A stretch of DNA of 64,000 nucleotides from an uncultured Tenacibaculum sp. (GTDB lineage Bacteria; Bacteroidota; Bacteroidia; Flavobacteriales; Flavobacteriaceae): positions 164,957 to 228,956 of the forward strand of contig NZ_CANNGG010000005.1 in NCBI RefSeq assembly GCF_947504135.1. Reading direction: 5' to 3'. The translations under genes and the position numbers were made by a program. Below, one piece after another: positions 42,580-52,172 of the stretch. The notes beneath the pieces were generated by a model. It made no database searches, had not been told where the DNA came from, and saw nothing but the letters and a program-made list of their open reading frames with translations. Position 1 is the first letter of the stretch; each line of letters opens with the position of its first letter.

Positions 42580-44128
42580 TCTACCTATATATTTATCTAT
42601 TGCTGTAATTTTCGGTATTCTTATCGGAACCTTTTTTAGCAATGGAAATTCAAGCAGTCTTATTGGAAAAAGCTCATCAAGTGAACGAAAAATAAAACGT
42701 TTGATTGATTACATTCAAAGTGATTATGTTGATGATGTTAACACTGATGAATTGTTAGACGGAGCGATTGCAGAAATGTTAGGTAAATTAGATCCTCATT
42801 CAGTATATATACCTAAGGAAAACTTACAATTGGTTACCGAAAATATGCAAGGTAATTTTGTAGGAATTGGTGTTCAATTTCGTATGATCGGTGATACTAT
42901 TACCGTTATAGAACCTATTAAGGGTGGCCCAAGTATTGAAGCAGGAATTAAAGCTGGAGATAGAATTTTACTTGCAGACAAGGATACACTCTATGGGAAA
43001 AAATTGCAAACTTCCCAAATAATGAAAGCTTTAAAAGGAAAACCAAACACTAAAGTTGATTTACAAATTTATAGAAAAACAAATGATAGTGTTTTTGATA
43101 TCACTATTAATCGTGGTAAAGTAAATATTAAAAGCGTTGATGTTGCATACATGCTAAACGATAGTATTGGTTATATAAAACTAGATCGTTTTGCTCGTAA
43201 CACCTATATTGAGTTTAAATCTTCTTTAAACAAATTACTCACCAAAGGAATGACTGATTTGGTCTTAGATCTTCGCGGAAATGGTGGTGGTTTTATTGAT
43301 ATTGCTAATGATATTGTTGACGAATTCTTAGAAGATGAAAAACTGATTGTATTTACAAAAAACAACAAAGGTGATATTGTAAAATCTTTCGCTACTGAAA
43401 AAGGCGATTTTGAACATGGTGGATTGTATGTTCTAATTGACGAAAACTCTGCGTCTGCTTCTGAAATTGTAGCAGGTGCATTACAAGATAATGACAAGGG
43501 AATTATTATCGGGCGTCGTTCTTTTGGTAAAGGGTTAGTACAACAGGAAATGGATTTAGGAGATGGTTCTGCTGTACGATTAACTACAGCTAGATATTAT
43601 ACCCCAACAGGGCGCTCTATTCAAAAACCTTACAAAAAAGAAGCTGATGCCGAAGAATACAGTCACGATTTTGAACTTCGATTAGAAAATGGAGAGTTAT
43701 TTACCAAAGATAGTATTAAAACCATTGATAGCTTAAAATACACAACTCCTAAAGGTAAAGTAGTATATGGTGGTGGTGGAATTATCCCAGATCATTTTGT
43801 TGCGGTAGACACCTCTTCTTACATTCCTACAATTTTCTTCCGTCCTTTAAATGATTTCGCTTTTTCATACGTTGATGATAATCGTAAAAAATTAGCGTCT
43901 ATAACGGTAGATGATTTTATTAAAAACTTTGATAAAGACCATAGCGTTTCTAACAAATTTCTAGAAGAAATTAAAGATTTCAGACTTCCTGAAAGAACAA
44001 AAAATCAACTTCGCAGCAATTTGAGAGTATTAATTGCTCGTGAATTGTTTAGTGATGAAGGTTTATACAAAGTAGATCAGCAAGATGATAAAATGCTGCA
44101 AAAAGTGTTTGAGCTGGAAGCTAAGTAA
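42566..44128 (+). CDS. S41 family C-terminal processing peptidase
   Basis: The protein has 520 residues. A membrane anchor or signal helix (LPIYLSIAVIFGILIGTFF) is followed by a PDZ domain (about 90-180, GPSIEAGIKAGDRIL) and the S41 protease domain. The nucleophile Ser is in ENSASASEIVAGAL and the Lys base in GRRSFGKGLVQQ. A C-terminal helical domain follows. Tail-specific proteases act in the periplasm on envelope proteins. Translation is coupled to dCMP deaminase by a 14-nt overlap. Confidence 0.94.
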   Translation: MNKNNLPIYLSIAVIFGILIGTFFSNGNSSSLIGKSSSSERKIKRLIDYIQSDYVDDVNTDELLDGAIAEMLGKLDPHSVYIPKENLQLVTENMQGNFVGIGVQFRMIGDTITVIEPIKGGPSIEAGIKAGDRILLADKDTLYGKKLQTSQIMKALKGKPNTKVDLQIYRKTNDSVFDITINRGKVNIKSVDVAYMLNDSIGYIKLDRFARNTYIEFKSSLNKLLTKGMTDLVLDLRGNGGGFIDIANDIVDEFLEDEKLIVFTKNNKGDIVKSFATEKGDFEHGGLYVLIDENSASASEIVAGALQDNDKGIIIGRRSFGKGLVQQEMDLGDGSAVRLTTARYYTPTGRSIQKPYKKEADAEEYSHDFELRLENGELFTKDSIKTIDSLKYTTPKGKVVYGGGGIIPDHFVAVDTSSYIPTIFFRPLNDFAFSYVDDNRKKLASITVDDFIKNFDKDHSVSNKFLEEIKDFRLPERTKNQLRSNLRVLIARELFSDEGLYKVDQQDDKMLQKVFELEAK

Positions 44129-44131
44129 AAC

Positions 44132-44689
44132 TTACATTCCTTTTTTAGTTCTTTTTTCAGCGTACACTTCAGAAATCGTTGGGTTTTGAGGGCAGCTTTT
44201 TATTTGCTCAAACTCATCACCTGATTTCACAAAACCTGTTTGCAATATTTTAAAATAAACTCCTGGTAAATCTTGCAGCCAAAATTGTTTTACAATTTTC
44301 ATTTCATTAAAACGTACCCCTAGTTTCATACAAGGTTGACGCGGCTTCGTTACTTCAATAATAACCTCTCCTACTTTAAAAGTATCTCCCACGTGCAATT
44401 GACTTTCCTCTAAATCTGAAACAGTCAGATTTTCACCAAACATTCCATGTTTCCAATCTAAACTTGGGTATAACTCTTTCCAATATGCATAATGATTTTC
44501 TGAATAGGCATATACTGCTTGGTCTATTCCTCCATGATGTTCTCTGTCACAAATAGCATCGTCTTTTACTTTTTCAACATCTAAAAAAATAGGTTTATCA
44601 ACAGGAAACTTAAAAATACCTGTAGTAACAGTTTTTCCTTTCCAATCGATTTCTTTTCTTTCTCCAATGTTAGTGGCTACAATTTTCAT
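44132..44689 (-). CDS. MOSC domain protein
   Basis: The protein has 185 residues. The MOSC core is visible as DREHHGGIDQAVYAYS, MFGENLTVSDL and the conserved Cys in PRQPCMKLG. MOSC proteins handle sulfur or molybdenum-cofactor transfer; YiiM-like members reduce N-hydroxylated compounds. It shares a strand with the GH3 gene 9 nt upstream and ends 3 nt from the convergent protease gene. Confidence 0.9.
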   Translation of the reverse strand: MKIVATNIGERKEIDWKGKTVTTGIFKFPVDKPIFLDVEKVKDDAICDREHHGGIDQAVYAYSENHYAYWKELYPSLDWKHGMFGENLTVSDLEESQLHVGDTFKVGEVIIEVTKPRQPCMKLGVRFNEMKIVKQFWLQDLPGVYFKILQTGFVKSGDEFEQIKSCPQNPTISEVYAEKRTKKGM

Positions 44690-44698
44690 TTTACTTTT

Positions 44699-46195
44699 TT
44701 ATTCAATTAAAAAATTCTGCAATACATCCGCAATTTTTCGGTTGTCTGATAATTGCGGAATCTTATTCTGACCTCCAAACTTTCCAATGGATTTCATATA
44801 TTCATGAAAACCTCCTTTTTTCACTTTTCTAATTATAAGAGGACGTAAAATTTTACCTTCAATTAAATCGAAATAATATACATTCTGCTCTTGCGTCGAT
44901 GTATCTATTTTAGATGCTAGTTCATCTAAGTTTTCAGGTTCGTTTTCAAACTCTATAAACCACTCGTGATAAGGTAATCCACTTTCAGGATTTACTTGCG
45001 GTGCTACTGTAAACTCGCTTACATTCACATCAGTTCCTTTTATAGCATCATTCAACGCTTTTTCAACCTCTTTACCTATTACATGCTCCCCAAAAGCAGA
45101 AATAAAGTGTTTTATACGTCCTGTTACTTTTATTCTATAAGGCTTTAAAGAAGTGAACTCTACCGTATCACCAATATTATACCCCCATAAACCAGCAGAA
45201 GTATTTAAGATAATAACATAGTTTACTCCTAACTGAACGTCTTTTAATGAAATTCTTGTTGGATTCTCATCAAAAAATTCATTTGCTGGAATAAATTCAT
45301 AAAACATTCCTGAGTTTAACTGTAATAACATACCTTTTTCGGTTTGCGAATCTTGATATGCAATAAACCCTTCAGATGCTGGATACAATTCTACATAGTC
45401 TATTTTTTTCCCAATTAACGCTTCAAACTTGTTCTTGTATGGCTCAAAATTTACACCTCCATACACAAAGAAATTAAAGTTTGGAAAGAGTTCAGAGACA
45501 TTTTTTCCGGTTTTCTCCTTCAAGCGTTCAAAATACATTTGTACCCATGACGGAATTCCACTAATCACCGTCATATTCTCTGGCAAGGTTTCTTCAACTA
45601 CTTTATCTACTTTGGTATCCCAATCTTCAATACAGTTGGTTTCCCAACTTGGTAAACGATTTTTTAAGAGGTAATTTGGGACATAGTGCGCTGCTATACC
45701 ACTCAAACGACCTAATTTTACGCCGTTTTTATCTTCTAAAACTGGACTTCCCTGTAAAAAAATCATCTTCCCATCAACAAAACTAGCATCGTTTGTTTCT
45801 GTTATGTAAAACAACAAAGCATTTCGAGCTGCTTTGATATGTGTGGGCATTGATTCTTTACTTATAGGAATGTATTTTGCTCCTGAAGTTGTTCCTGATG
45901 TTTTTGCAAAATATAAAGGTTTTCCTTTCCACAAAACATTTTCTTCTCCTGCTACAACTCTATCTACATAATGACGTAAGCCTTCATAATCGTTAATTGG
46001 AACTCTTTTTTTAAAATCTTCGTAATTGTTGATTGATACAAAATCATGATCTTTTCCAAATGCTGTTTTACACCCTTCAGTAACCAAATATTCAAAAACT
46101 TTTTCTTGAGTTTTGTGTGGGTTATTTGCCCATTTATATACTTGTTTACGAACAATTTTCGCAAATGGAATTGCTAGTATTGATTTTATGCTCAT
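44699..46195 (-). CDS. GH3-family acyl-acid-amido synthetase-like protein
   Basis: The protein has 498 residues. It is an adenylate-forming enzyme of the GH3 type, with the ATP motif FAKTSGTTSGAKYIP, the region VYGGVNFEPYK, the motif LYPASEGFIAYQ and the C-terminal RIKHFISAFGEHV. Plant GH3 proteins conjugate amino acids to hormone acids; the bacterial substrate is not established. GH3 genes are common in Bacteroidota. It is followed by the MOSC gene after 9 nt and preceded by the M23 peptidase gene by 15 nt. Confidence 0.92.
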   Translation of the reverse strand: MSIKSILAIPFAKIVRKQVYKWANNPHKTQEKVFEYLVTEGCKTAFGKDHDFVSINNYEDFKKRVPINDYEGLRHYVDRVVAGEENVLWKGKPLYFAKTSGTTSGAKYIPISKESMPTHIKAARNALLFYITETNDASFVDGKMIFLQGSPVLEDKNGVKLGRLSGIAAHYVPNYLLKNRLPSWETNCIEDWDTKVDKVVEETLPENMTVISGIPSWVQMYFERLKEKTGKNVSELFPNFNFFVYGGVNFEPYKNKFEALIGKKIDYVELYPASEGFIAYQDSQTEKGMLLQLNSGMFYEFIPANEFFDENPTRISLKDVQLGVNYVIILNTSAGLWGYNIGDTVEFTSLKPYRIKVTGRIKHFISAFGEHVIGKEVEKALNDAIKGTDVNVSEFTVAPQVNPESGLPYHEWFIEFENEPENLDELASKIDTSTQEQNVYYFDLIEGKILRPLIIRKVKKGGFHEYMKSIGKFGGQNKIPQLSDNRKIADVLQNFLIE

Positions 46196-46210
46196 TATCT
46201 TTTTTCTTAT

Positions 46211-47074
46211 TTACTGAAAATCTATATAGTTTGTTGGATTTACTGGAAACCCATTATTCCACAACTCAAAGTGTAAATGAGGGCCTGTGGTTAGTTCTCC
46301 TGTAGAACCTACGCTTGCGATTGCTTCTCCTGATTTCACAACATCTCCCTGCTGCTTTAATAAGGTTCCGTTATGTTTATATACTGATATAAATTCGTTG
46401 GAATGTTGTATGGTTATTACATATCCTGTTTCTGCTGTCCATTCTGCTAAAATAACCGTACCATCCGCAACAGCTTTTACTGGGGTGTCTGTTTGTGCAA
46501 CAATATCAATTGCGTAATGCTTTTCATTCAAATCAAAGGGTTGAGAAATGGTACCCGTTAAAGGTGAAAAGAATACATTTTTTATTCTGTTCTCTCCTCC
46601 TTCATACAATGGAAAGAGATCTTTATTATCAATTTTCTCTCTAAAAAGTGAATCTTGTTTTGTTGCTTGTAGTTTAGTTTCATCAATTACAATTGTTTGC
46701 ATTTCAGTTGTTATAGAGTCTATTTTTTCAGGCTCTATATCACCCGTTAAAACTGGTTTTAACGCCTTGGTATAACTTTCTATAATTGCTAACCTGTTTT
46801 TTAAAGAATCCGCTTCATAAGTTAATCTGGTAGCTTTCTTTTTTAATGCTGTCGAAGAGTAACCAGGAATATACTCTCGTATTCCTGTAAACGCAATTAA
46901 TAGCGTCGTTAAAATAATAAGAAGTATTGAAAACACTCCGCTAAAAACAAACACATTTAATCTTGATAGCTTTAAAGAAAATCGTTCTTGAAATGTATCT
47001 TCGTTTAAAATTACAAGCCTATACTTATCTGTAAGCTTCTGTTTAAGCTTTCTTTTTTTCTTGTTTTTTGACAC
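46211..47074 (-). CDS. M23 family peptidase, membrane anchored
   Basis: The protein has 287 residues. The start codon is GTG. An N-terminal basic cytoplasmic tail (SKNKKKRKLKQK) is followed by one membrane helix (about 34-58), a coiled coil and a LytM domain, with HYAIDIVAQ (first zinc His and Asp), SVGSTGELTTGPHLHFELW (HxH motif) and a Val-rich beta core. It probably cleaves peptidoglycan peptides or regulates another hydrolase at the cell envelope. Confidence 0.93.
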   Translation of the reverse strand: MSKNKKKRKLKQKLTDKYRLVILNEDTFQERFSLKLSRLNVFVFSGVFSILLIILTTLLIAFTGIREYIPGYSSTALKKKATRLTYEADSLKNRLAIIESYTKALKPVLTGDIEPEKIDSITTEMQTIVIDETKLQATKQDSLFREKIDNKDLFPLYEGGENRIKNVFFSPLTGTISQPFDLNEKHYAIDIVAQTDTPVKAVADGTVILAEWTAETGYVITIQHSNEFISVYKHNGTLLKQQGDVVKSGEAIASVGSTGELTTGPHLHFELWNNGFPVNPTNYIDFQ

Positions 47075-47122
47075 GTTTTATACTTGTTTGGGATTCAAAT
47101 ATACAACGAAAAAATGGCGAAA

Positions 47123-47707
47123 CTATTTTTTATAAAAGTTCATCTCATCTATATACTTCCAAACCTTAAATGGCAGCAATGGTTTGCAGTTTTTTTCTTC
47201 TTTTATGGCTTTGCGAATCATGGTTGAAGAAACTTGCACTATTGGAGCATCAACCCTGTGAATTTTCTCGTGATTTTTAAACTGGCTTTCAACAATTCCT
47301 TCAGAAACTCTAGGATAAACATAAATATTATAGTCTTCTAAAATTACCTCATAGTTTTTCCATTTATGCAAACTTTTCAGGTTGTCTTCTCCCATAATTA
47401 GGCTAAACTTATAACTTGGATGTTTTTCAGAAATATGCACTAATGTATTGATAGTATAATTTGGTTGAGGAAGCCTAAATTCTATATCTGATGGTTGAAT
47501 CTTCTCATATTCTTCTGTAGCCAAATATACCATATCTAAACGATGATGGTTATCTAACAATGAGCTTTTCTTTTTAAAGGGGTTATGAGGCGTAACCACC
47601 ATCCAAATTTCATCTAAATCAGAATACTCAACCATATGATTGGCTATAATTAAATGCCCAATATGAATTGGATTAAAAGTTCCGAAGTATAATCCGATGT
47701 TTTTCAT
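47123..47707 (-). CDS. nadD: nicotinate-nucleotide adenylyltransferase
   Basis: The protein has 194 residues. Nucleotidyltransferase motifs are GLYFGTFNPIHIGHL (GxFxPxHxGH) and VSSTMIRKAI (SSTxIR). The middle shows FSLIMGEDNLKSLHKW, typical for NadD. It adenylates NaMN to NaAD in NAD synthesis. It is 24 nt after gmk in the yicC-gmk-nadD unit common in Bacteroidota. Confidence 0.96.
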   Translation of the reverse strand: MKNIGLYFGTFNPIHIGHLIIANHMVEYSDLDEIWMVVTPHNPFKKKSSLLDNHHRLDMVYLATEEYEKIQPSDIEFRLPQPNYTINTLVHISEKHPSYKFSLIMGEDNLKSLHKWKNYEVILEDYNIYVYPRVSEGIVESQFKNHEKIHRVDAPIVQVSSTMIRKAIKEEKNCKPLLPFKVWKYIDEMNFYKK

Positions 47708-47731
47708 ATTTATAGATACTAGACTTATTCT

Positions 47732-48334
47732 TTATTCGTTTTTCACTTCCTTTTCTATTCCTAAAAAATCATCTACTAAATCTTCTGCTTCTTGTAATGC
47801 TACTGGTAAATCGTAATTTTTAATGATTTTATCAAACTGTGGTGCTGTTGCTAATTCTACCGAAGCTTTAGCAATACGCATGTTAATCTTGTCTTCGCTT
47901 TCGGTACTTCTTTTCTTTAAACGAATTTTTAGCTCATCAACACTTGGTGGCTTTACAAACACAGCTAAGGTTTCTTCTGGAAATTTCTTTTTAATACGTA
48001 AACCTCCAACAACATCAATATCAAAAATTACATGTTTTCCTTGCGCCCAAATTCGTTCAACTTCTGTTTTTAATGTTCCATAGAAATTGTCACGATACAC
48101 TTCTTCCCACTCTAAAAACTCGTCGTTTTTTATTTTTTGCTTGAATTCGTTTGCTGAAATAAAATAATAATCTTTTCCATCAACTTCTTCTCCTCTTGGA
48201 GCTCTTGAAGTCGCAGAAATTGAAAACTCTAAATTAAAACGTTCTTTTGCCAACAAATGACGTACAATAGTAGTTTTACCTGAACCTGATGGTGCTGAAA
48301 ACACAAATAATTTCCCTTTAAACTCTTTCGACAT
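47732..48334 (-). CDS. gmk: guanylate kinase
   Basis: The protein has 200 residues. The P-loop is FSAPSGSGKTTIV, the GMP-binding region is SISATSRAPRGEEVDGKDYYF, then FLEWEEVYRDNFYGT, and the lid contains RLKKRSTESEDKINMRI. It converts GMP to GDP with ATP. It is 2 nt after yicC, so the two are translationally close. Confidence 0.97.
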   Translation of the reverse strand: MSKEFKGKLFVFSAPSGSGKTTIVRHLLAKERFNLEFSISATSRAPRGEEVDGKDYYFISANEFKQKIKNDEFLEWEEVYRDNFYGTLKTEVERIWAQGKHVIFDIDVVGGLRIKKKFPEETLAVFVKPPSVDELKIRLKKRSTESEDKINMRIAKASVELATAPQFDKIIKNYDLPVALQEAEDLVDDFLGIEKEVKNE

Positions 48335-48336
48335 TC

Positions 48337-49203
48337 TTATAAAACGTTTAAAATTTGTTCTTTTATTTTTTCTAACTCGTCTTTCATTTGGATGACTAAT
48401 TTTTGCATTGGTGCAAAATTAGCTTTTGATCCTGTTGTGTTGATTTCTCTTCCGATTTCTTGTACGATAAATCCTAATTTTTTTCCATTAGAATCTTCTG
48501 TTGCTAATTGCTGTAAAAAATACTCTAAGTGATTAGCTAAACGTACTTTTTCTTCGTTAATATCTAACTTTTCTAAATAATAAATCAGCTCTTGTTCAAA
48601 ACGATTTTCATCAACCTCAACTTTTAAATCTGTTAATGCTTTTTGTAAGCGTTCTTTAACATGCTCTATTCTATCACCATCTAACTTTTTAACTTCTTCT
48701 AAAGCAGATTGAATATTTAGTATTCTTGTTTGAAAATCTTCTTCTAACGATTTTGCTTCGTCAGTTCTATATTGAATAATTTCTTTTAAAGCTTCGTCAA
48801 TATGAGTATCTATTTGCTTCCACTCTTCTTCATCTAACTCTTCACGCTCAGTTTTTAAAGCATCTGGCATTCTAACAGCCATTTTCATTAACTCAACATC
48901 ATCAGAAGTTCCAACTTGAGTTACATTTCTTAATTGCTGCATGTACTCTCGTACCACACCTGTATTCACCGTAGTTGAAGTTTCATCTGCAGTCATTTCC
49001 ACATAAATAGAAAAATCCACTTTACCTCTTACCAAATTACTTGCTAGTTTTTTTCGAACATTGAGTTCTTTTTCTCTGTAATATGAAGGAATTCTAGTAT
49101 TTAAATCTAAGTTTTTACTGTTTAAAGATTTAATTTCGATTGTTACTTTTTTAGAGGGTAAATGTAGTACGGATTTACCGTAACCCGTCATTGACTGTAT
49201 CAT
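48337..49203 (-). CDS. yicC: YicC family endoribonuclease-like protein
   Basis: The protein has 288 residues. It starts with the diagnostic MIQSMTGYGK and ends with the conserved EINTTGSKANFAPMQKLVIQMKDELEKIKEQ, read here as EINTTGSKAN and VIQMKDELEKIKEQ. The middle is acidic coiled coil. YicC proteins in E. coli act as endoribonucleases affecting small RNAs; that activity is extrapolated. It heads the yicC-gmk-nadD unit behind a consensus -7 box. Confidence 0.95.
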   Translation of the reverse strand: MIQSMTGYGKSVLHLPSKKVTIEIKSLNSKNLDLNTRIPSYYREKELNVRKKLASNLVRGKVDFSIYVEMTADETSTTVNTGVVREYMQQLRNVTQVGTSDDVELMKMAVRMPDALKTEREELDEEEWKQIDTHIDEALKEIIQYRTDEAKSLEEDFQTRILNIQSALEEVKKLDGDRIEHVKERLQKALTDLKVEVDENRFEQELIYYLEKLDINEEKVRLANHLEYFLQQLATEDSNGKKLGFIVQEIGREINTTGSKANFAPMQKLVIQMKDELEKIKEQILNVL

Positions 49204-49223
49204 AACTTCGGTTTAATAATCCG

Positions 49224-49231
49224 CAAAGATA
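49224..49231 (-). promoter_or_regulatory. -7 box of the yicC-gmk-nadD unit
   Basis: TATCTTTG followed by CGG on the minus strand, 20 nt before the yicC start. It lies inside the short gap after the EamA gene. Confidence 0.6.
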
Positions 49232-49234
49232 CGT

Positions 49235-50134
49235 TTATTTATTGGGAGTTTCAGCAGGACGTTTGGTTACCAAAAACACCCCTAAAAAGATTAATAATGC
49301 CGCCCCTATTTTAACCAAATCTAAATGATCACTACCTACGATCAATGCGTAAATAGCTGCTACCACAGGTTGTAAATACATAAAAACACTTACTGTGGTG
49401 GGTTTTAATTTTGATAATGCAAATAAGTTAAACAAGTAAGTAATACAAGTAGTGAATAATACTACAAAGCCTACTTTTAAGAAAATTGAAACAGGCATTG
49501 TTTGCCACTGTACCTCTAACAGTTCAGAAAAACCAAAAGGTAGTACCATTATCAACCCAAAAAGATATAGCCATTTTACAAAAACAATAGGATTGTATTT
49601 TGCTATTAGTTTTTTTACGACCACCAAATACATACCATACGATGCTGCATTGATGAATACTAAAAAGTTTCCTAGCACCATATTAGTTGCATCTCCTTTA
49701 AGTGGATTCCCGTAAGCTATTAAAATTATGGCTCCTACCATACCAACTACAACTCCTGCTATTTTTCTTAAAACTAATTTCTCTTTTAAAAGAATACTAG
49801 CAAAAATTAATACTAAAATAGGAGTAGTCACCATCATAACTGATGCATTGATCGGCGTGGTATAACTTAATCCTTTAAAAAACGTAAGCATATTGAAAGC
49901 AATACCAAAAAAAGCCGCCATTGCTACTCGTTTGTAATCTGGTTTCTCAATAGATGGTGCTTTAACAAAAAGCCCTAATAACCAAAAAATCATAGTAGCC
50001 CCACCAACACGAAGCAATATAAAACCAAATGGTTGAATATATCCCTCCATCACTTCTTTAGCTACTGTAAATGTAACCCCGTAAATAAGTGTTGCGATAG
50101 ATGCTGCAGTAAGTGCTAACGCTCTTTGGTTCAT
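49235..50134 (-). CDS. EamA-family (DMT) transporter
   Basis: The ATG at 50134 (MNQRALALTA) is chosen; the longer frame begins with TTG right at the -7 box. The protein has about 299 residues, ten membrane helices in two EamA repeats: first repeat GVTFTVAKEVMEGY to about 145, second GNFLVFINAASYGMYLVV to IFLGVFLVTKR. Members export or import small metabolites such as amino acids. The substrate is unknown. Confidence 0.9.
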   Translation of the reverse strand: MNQRALALTAASIATLIYGVTFTVAKEVMEGYIQPFGFILLRVGGATMIFWLLGLFVKAPSIEKPDYKRVAMAAFFGIAFNMLTFFKGLSYTTPINASVMMVTTPILVLIFASILLKEKLVLRKIAGVVVGMVGAIILIAYGNPLKGDATNMVLGNFLVFINAASYGMYLVVVKKLIAKYNPIVFVKWLYLFGLIMVLPFGFSELLEVQWQTMPVSIFLKVGFVVLFTTCITYLFNLFALSKLKPTTVSVFMYLQPVVAAIYALIVGSDHLDLVKIGAALLIFLGVFLVTKRPAETPNK

Positions 50135-50158
50135 TTTTAATAGTTTTAAAAACAAGTG

Positions 50159-50166
50159 CAAAGATG
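50159..50166 (-). promoter_or_regulatory. -7-like box of the EamA gene
   Basis: CATCTTTG followed by CAC on the minus strand, one mismatch from TAnnTTTG, 24 nt before the chosen start. Confidence 0.4.
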
Positions 50167-50239
50167 ATGATAATATTCTTGTTTTCTACTATTTTTTTAC
50201 CCCATACCAATCTTTAAATACCTCTTTTATATAAACTAA

Positions 50240-50265
50240 AAAAGCACTGCAAATGCAGTGCTTTT
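50240..50265 (-). terminator. terminator of the LysM/BON gene
   Basis: AAAAGCACTGC and GCAGTGCTTTT form an 11-bp stem with a 4-nt loop, followed on the minus strand by T's. Confidence 0.85.
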
Positions 50266-50288
50266 CCCTTTGGTTGATTAACTTTTGA

Positions 50289-50759
50289 TTAGTCCACTAA
50301 AGGTGGTATTCTTAATACTTGTCCTGGATAAATTTTATCAGGATGTGTTAACATTGGTTTATTTGCTTCAAAGATTACCGGGTACTTCATAGCATCTCCA
50401 TAAAACTCTTTTGCAATTTTGCTTAATGAATCTCCACTTACTACAGTGTGAAATTGTGCCATAGCAGCTTCTTCGATAACTTCAACTTCTTTAACAGTCA
50501 TATTATCTTCTACAGAAGCAATTCCTTCTGTATTACCTACTACTAAAACTACTTTTTCTTTAGTAGCTAAATCTGCTGCTTCTCCTGTTACTGTGGCCTT
50601 ATCATCTTCCACATTAACAGCTAAGTTTTCAACAGAAAGCTCTAATTTATTTACTGCATCTACTAATTTTGCAGCTTTTTCAGCCGCTTCTTCTTCAGTT
50701 GTTTTCCCGATACCGAATACTTTTGCCCCGGCATTTTTAATAAATGAAAAAATTCCCAT
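50289..50759 (-). CDS. BON and LysM domain protein (Kbp/YgaU-like)
   Basis: The start at 50759 (MGIFSFIKNAGAKVFG) matches the family; the upstream in-frame extension is not typical. The protein has 156 residues. A BON domain covers about 35-95 (VEDDKATVTGEAADLATKEK), and a LysM domain covers about 103-153 (HTVVSGDSLSKIAKEFYGDA, then IYPGQVLRIP). E. coli Kbp with the same order is a cytoplasmic potassium-binding protein. No signal peptide is evident here either. Confidence 0.92.
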   Translation of the reverse strand: MGIFSFIKNAGAKVFGIGKTTEEEAAEKAAKLVDAVNKLELSVENLAVNVEDDKATVTGEAADLATKEKVVLVVGNTEGIASVEDNMTVKEVEVIEEAAMAQFHTVVSGDSLSKIAKEFYGDAMKYPVIFEANKPMLTHPDKIYPGQVLRIPPLVD

Positions 50760-50916
50760 TCTCTTTTTTGATTTTTTATTAATATTCTTTTTTACTGTTT
50801 GACCAATATACAATTTTTATACCAAAACTCGTATTCCAAAATAATTAAAAAAAGCCTCTTTAAAACTAAAAAAGCACCCAAACATGGATGCTTAACCTAT
50901 TATATCTTGTTCTCCT

Positions 50917-51966
50917 CTACTCTTTATTAAAAGAATTCCAACCTTGTGCTTTTAATTCAATTTCTTGGTTTGCACGTGTTACCAAATTCATTCCTTCATT
51001 TTCTTCAGTAATATGACCTATAACTGTTAAATTAGGATTTCCTTTTATCTTATCGTAATCATCAATTGAAACTGTAAACAACAATTCATAATCTTCTCCT
51101 CCGCTTAAAGCAATCATTGTAGAATCCATATTAAACTCTTCTGAAGTTGCAATTACTTGTGGATCTAATGGTAATTTATCCTCATAAATCTTACATCCTG
51201 TTTTACTTTGCGTACAGATGTGTATAATTTCAGAAGACAATCCATCTGAAATATCTATCATAGAAGTTGGTTTTACCTCTAACTCTTTTAATAATTCAGG
51301 AATATCTTTACGAGCTTCTGGCTTTAATTGACGTTCGATGATATACGTATAATTATCTAAATCAGGTTGGTTTTGAGGATTCACTTGAAACACTTGCTTT
51401 TCACGTTCTAACACTTGCAAACCTAAATATGCTCCTCCTAAATCGCCCGAAACTACGATTAAATCTGTTGGTTTTGCGCCATTTCTATATACAATATCCT
51501 CTTTATTAGCAGTCCCAATAGCTGTAATAGAAATTAATATCCCTTTTGTTGAAGAAGTAGTATCTCCTCCTACTAAGTCTACTTTATACGTATCACACGC
51601 TAGTTGTATTCCAGCATACAATTCTTCAACAGCTTCTAACGGAAAACGATTAGATACAGCAATAGATACTGTAATTTGTTCTGCATTAGCATTCATAGCA
51701 TACACATCCGATAAGTTAACCATTATCGCTTTATATCCTAAATGCTTCAAAGGCATATAACTCAAATCGAAATGTACACCTTCTACTAATAAATCGGTAG
51801 TAACTACAGTTTCTTTATCTGACGCACTAATTACAGCTGCATCATCTCCCACACCCTTAACTGTTGAAGAATGATACATTTTAAAATGCTTTGTTAAATG
51901 GTTTATTAACCCAAACTCTCCAAGCTCAGCTAACGAAGTTCTTTCTTGATTTTTATCTTCTAACAT
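50917..51966 (-). CDS. thiL: thiamine-monophosphate kinase
   Basis: The protein has 349 residues. AIR-synthase-like fold with GVGDDAAVI, TTDLLVEGVHFD, VNLSDVYAMNA, VDLVGGDTTSS, DISDGLSSEI and GGEDYELLFT. It phosphorylates thiamine monophosphate to the active diphosphate. Its -7 box (51971-51978) ends 4 nt before the ATG, implying a leaderless or nearly leaderless message. Confidence 0.96.
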   Translation of the reverse strand: MLEDKNQERTSLAELGEFGLINHLTKHFKMYHSSTVKGVGDDAAVISASDKETVVTTDLLVEGVHFDLSYMPLKHLGYKAIMVNLSDVYAMNANAEQITVSIAVSNRFPLEAVEELYAGIQLACDTYKVDLVGGDTTSSTKGILISITAIGTANKEDIVYRNGAKPTDLIVVSGDLGGAYLGLQVLEREKQVFQVNPQNQPDLDNYTYIIERQLKPEARKDIPELLKELEVKPTSMIDISDGLSSEIIHICTQSKTGCKIYEDKLPLDPQVIATSEEFNMDSTMIALSGGEDYELLFTVSIDDYDKIKGNPNLTVIGHITEENEGMNLVTRANQEIELKAQGWNSFNKE

Positions 51967-51970
51967 GTTG

Positions 51971-51978
51971 CAAAGATA
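51971..51978 (-). promoter_or_regulatory. -7 box of thiL, almost touching the start codon
   Basis: TATCTTTG followed by CAACATG on the minus strand. The predicted transcription start falls within a few bases of the ATG. Confidence 0.5.
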
Positions 51979-52172
51979 ATGACAAGTAGATAAACAGCCT
52001 TACTTAACCTGAGTTATCATTCATTTTGATTCTCAACCACATAATATCTCTGCAATATAAACGAGTAAAACTGTATTAAATCTAAGAAGGTTTATTATTT
52101 TTGTCATGAATTAATGACTGTTTCACACATATTAAAAAGTGTTTTCTTTCATTGATTTTTAATAAAAAACAC

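Noticed and set aside
50868..50897. Possible terminator after thiL
   Set aside because: AAGCACCC and GGATGCTT pair only with a mismatch and the following T's are interrupted; not strong enough to list.
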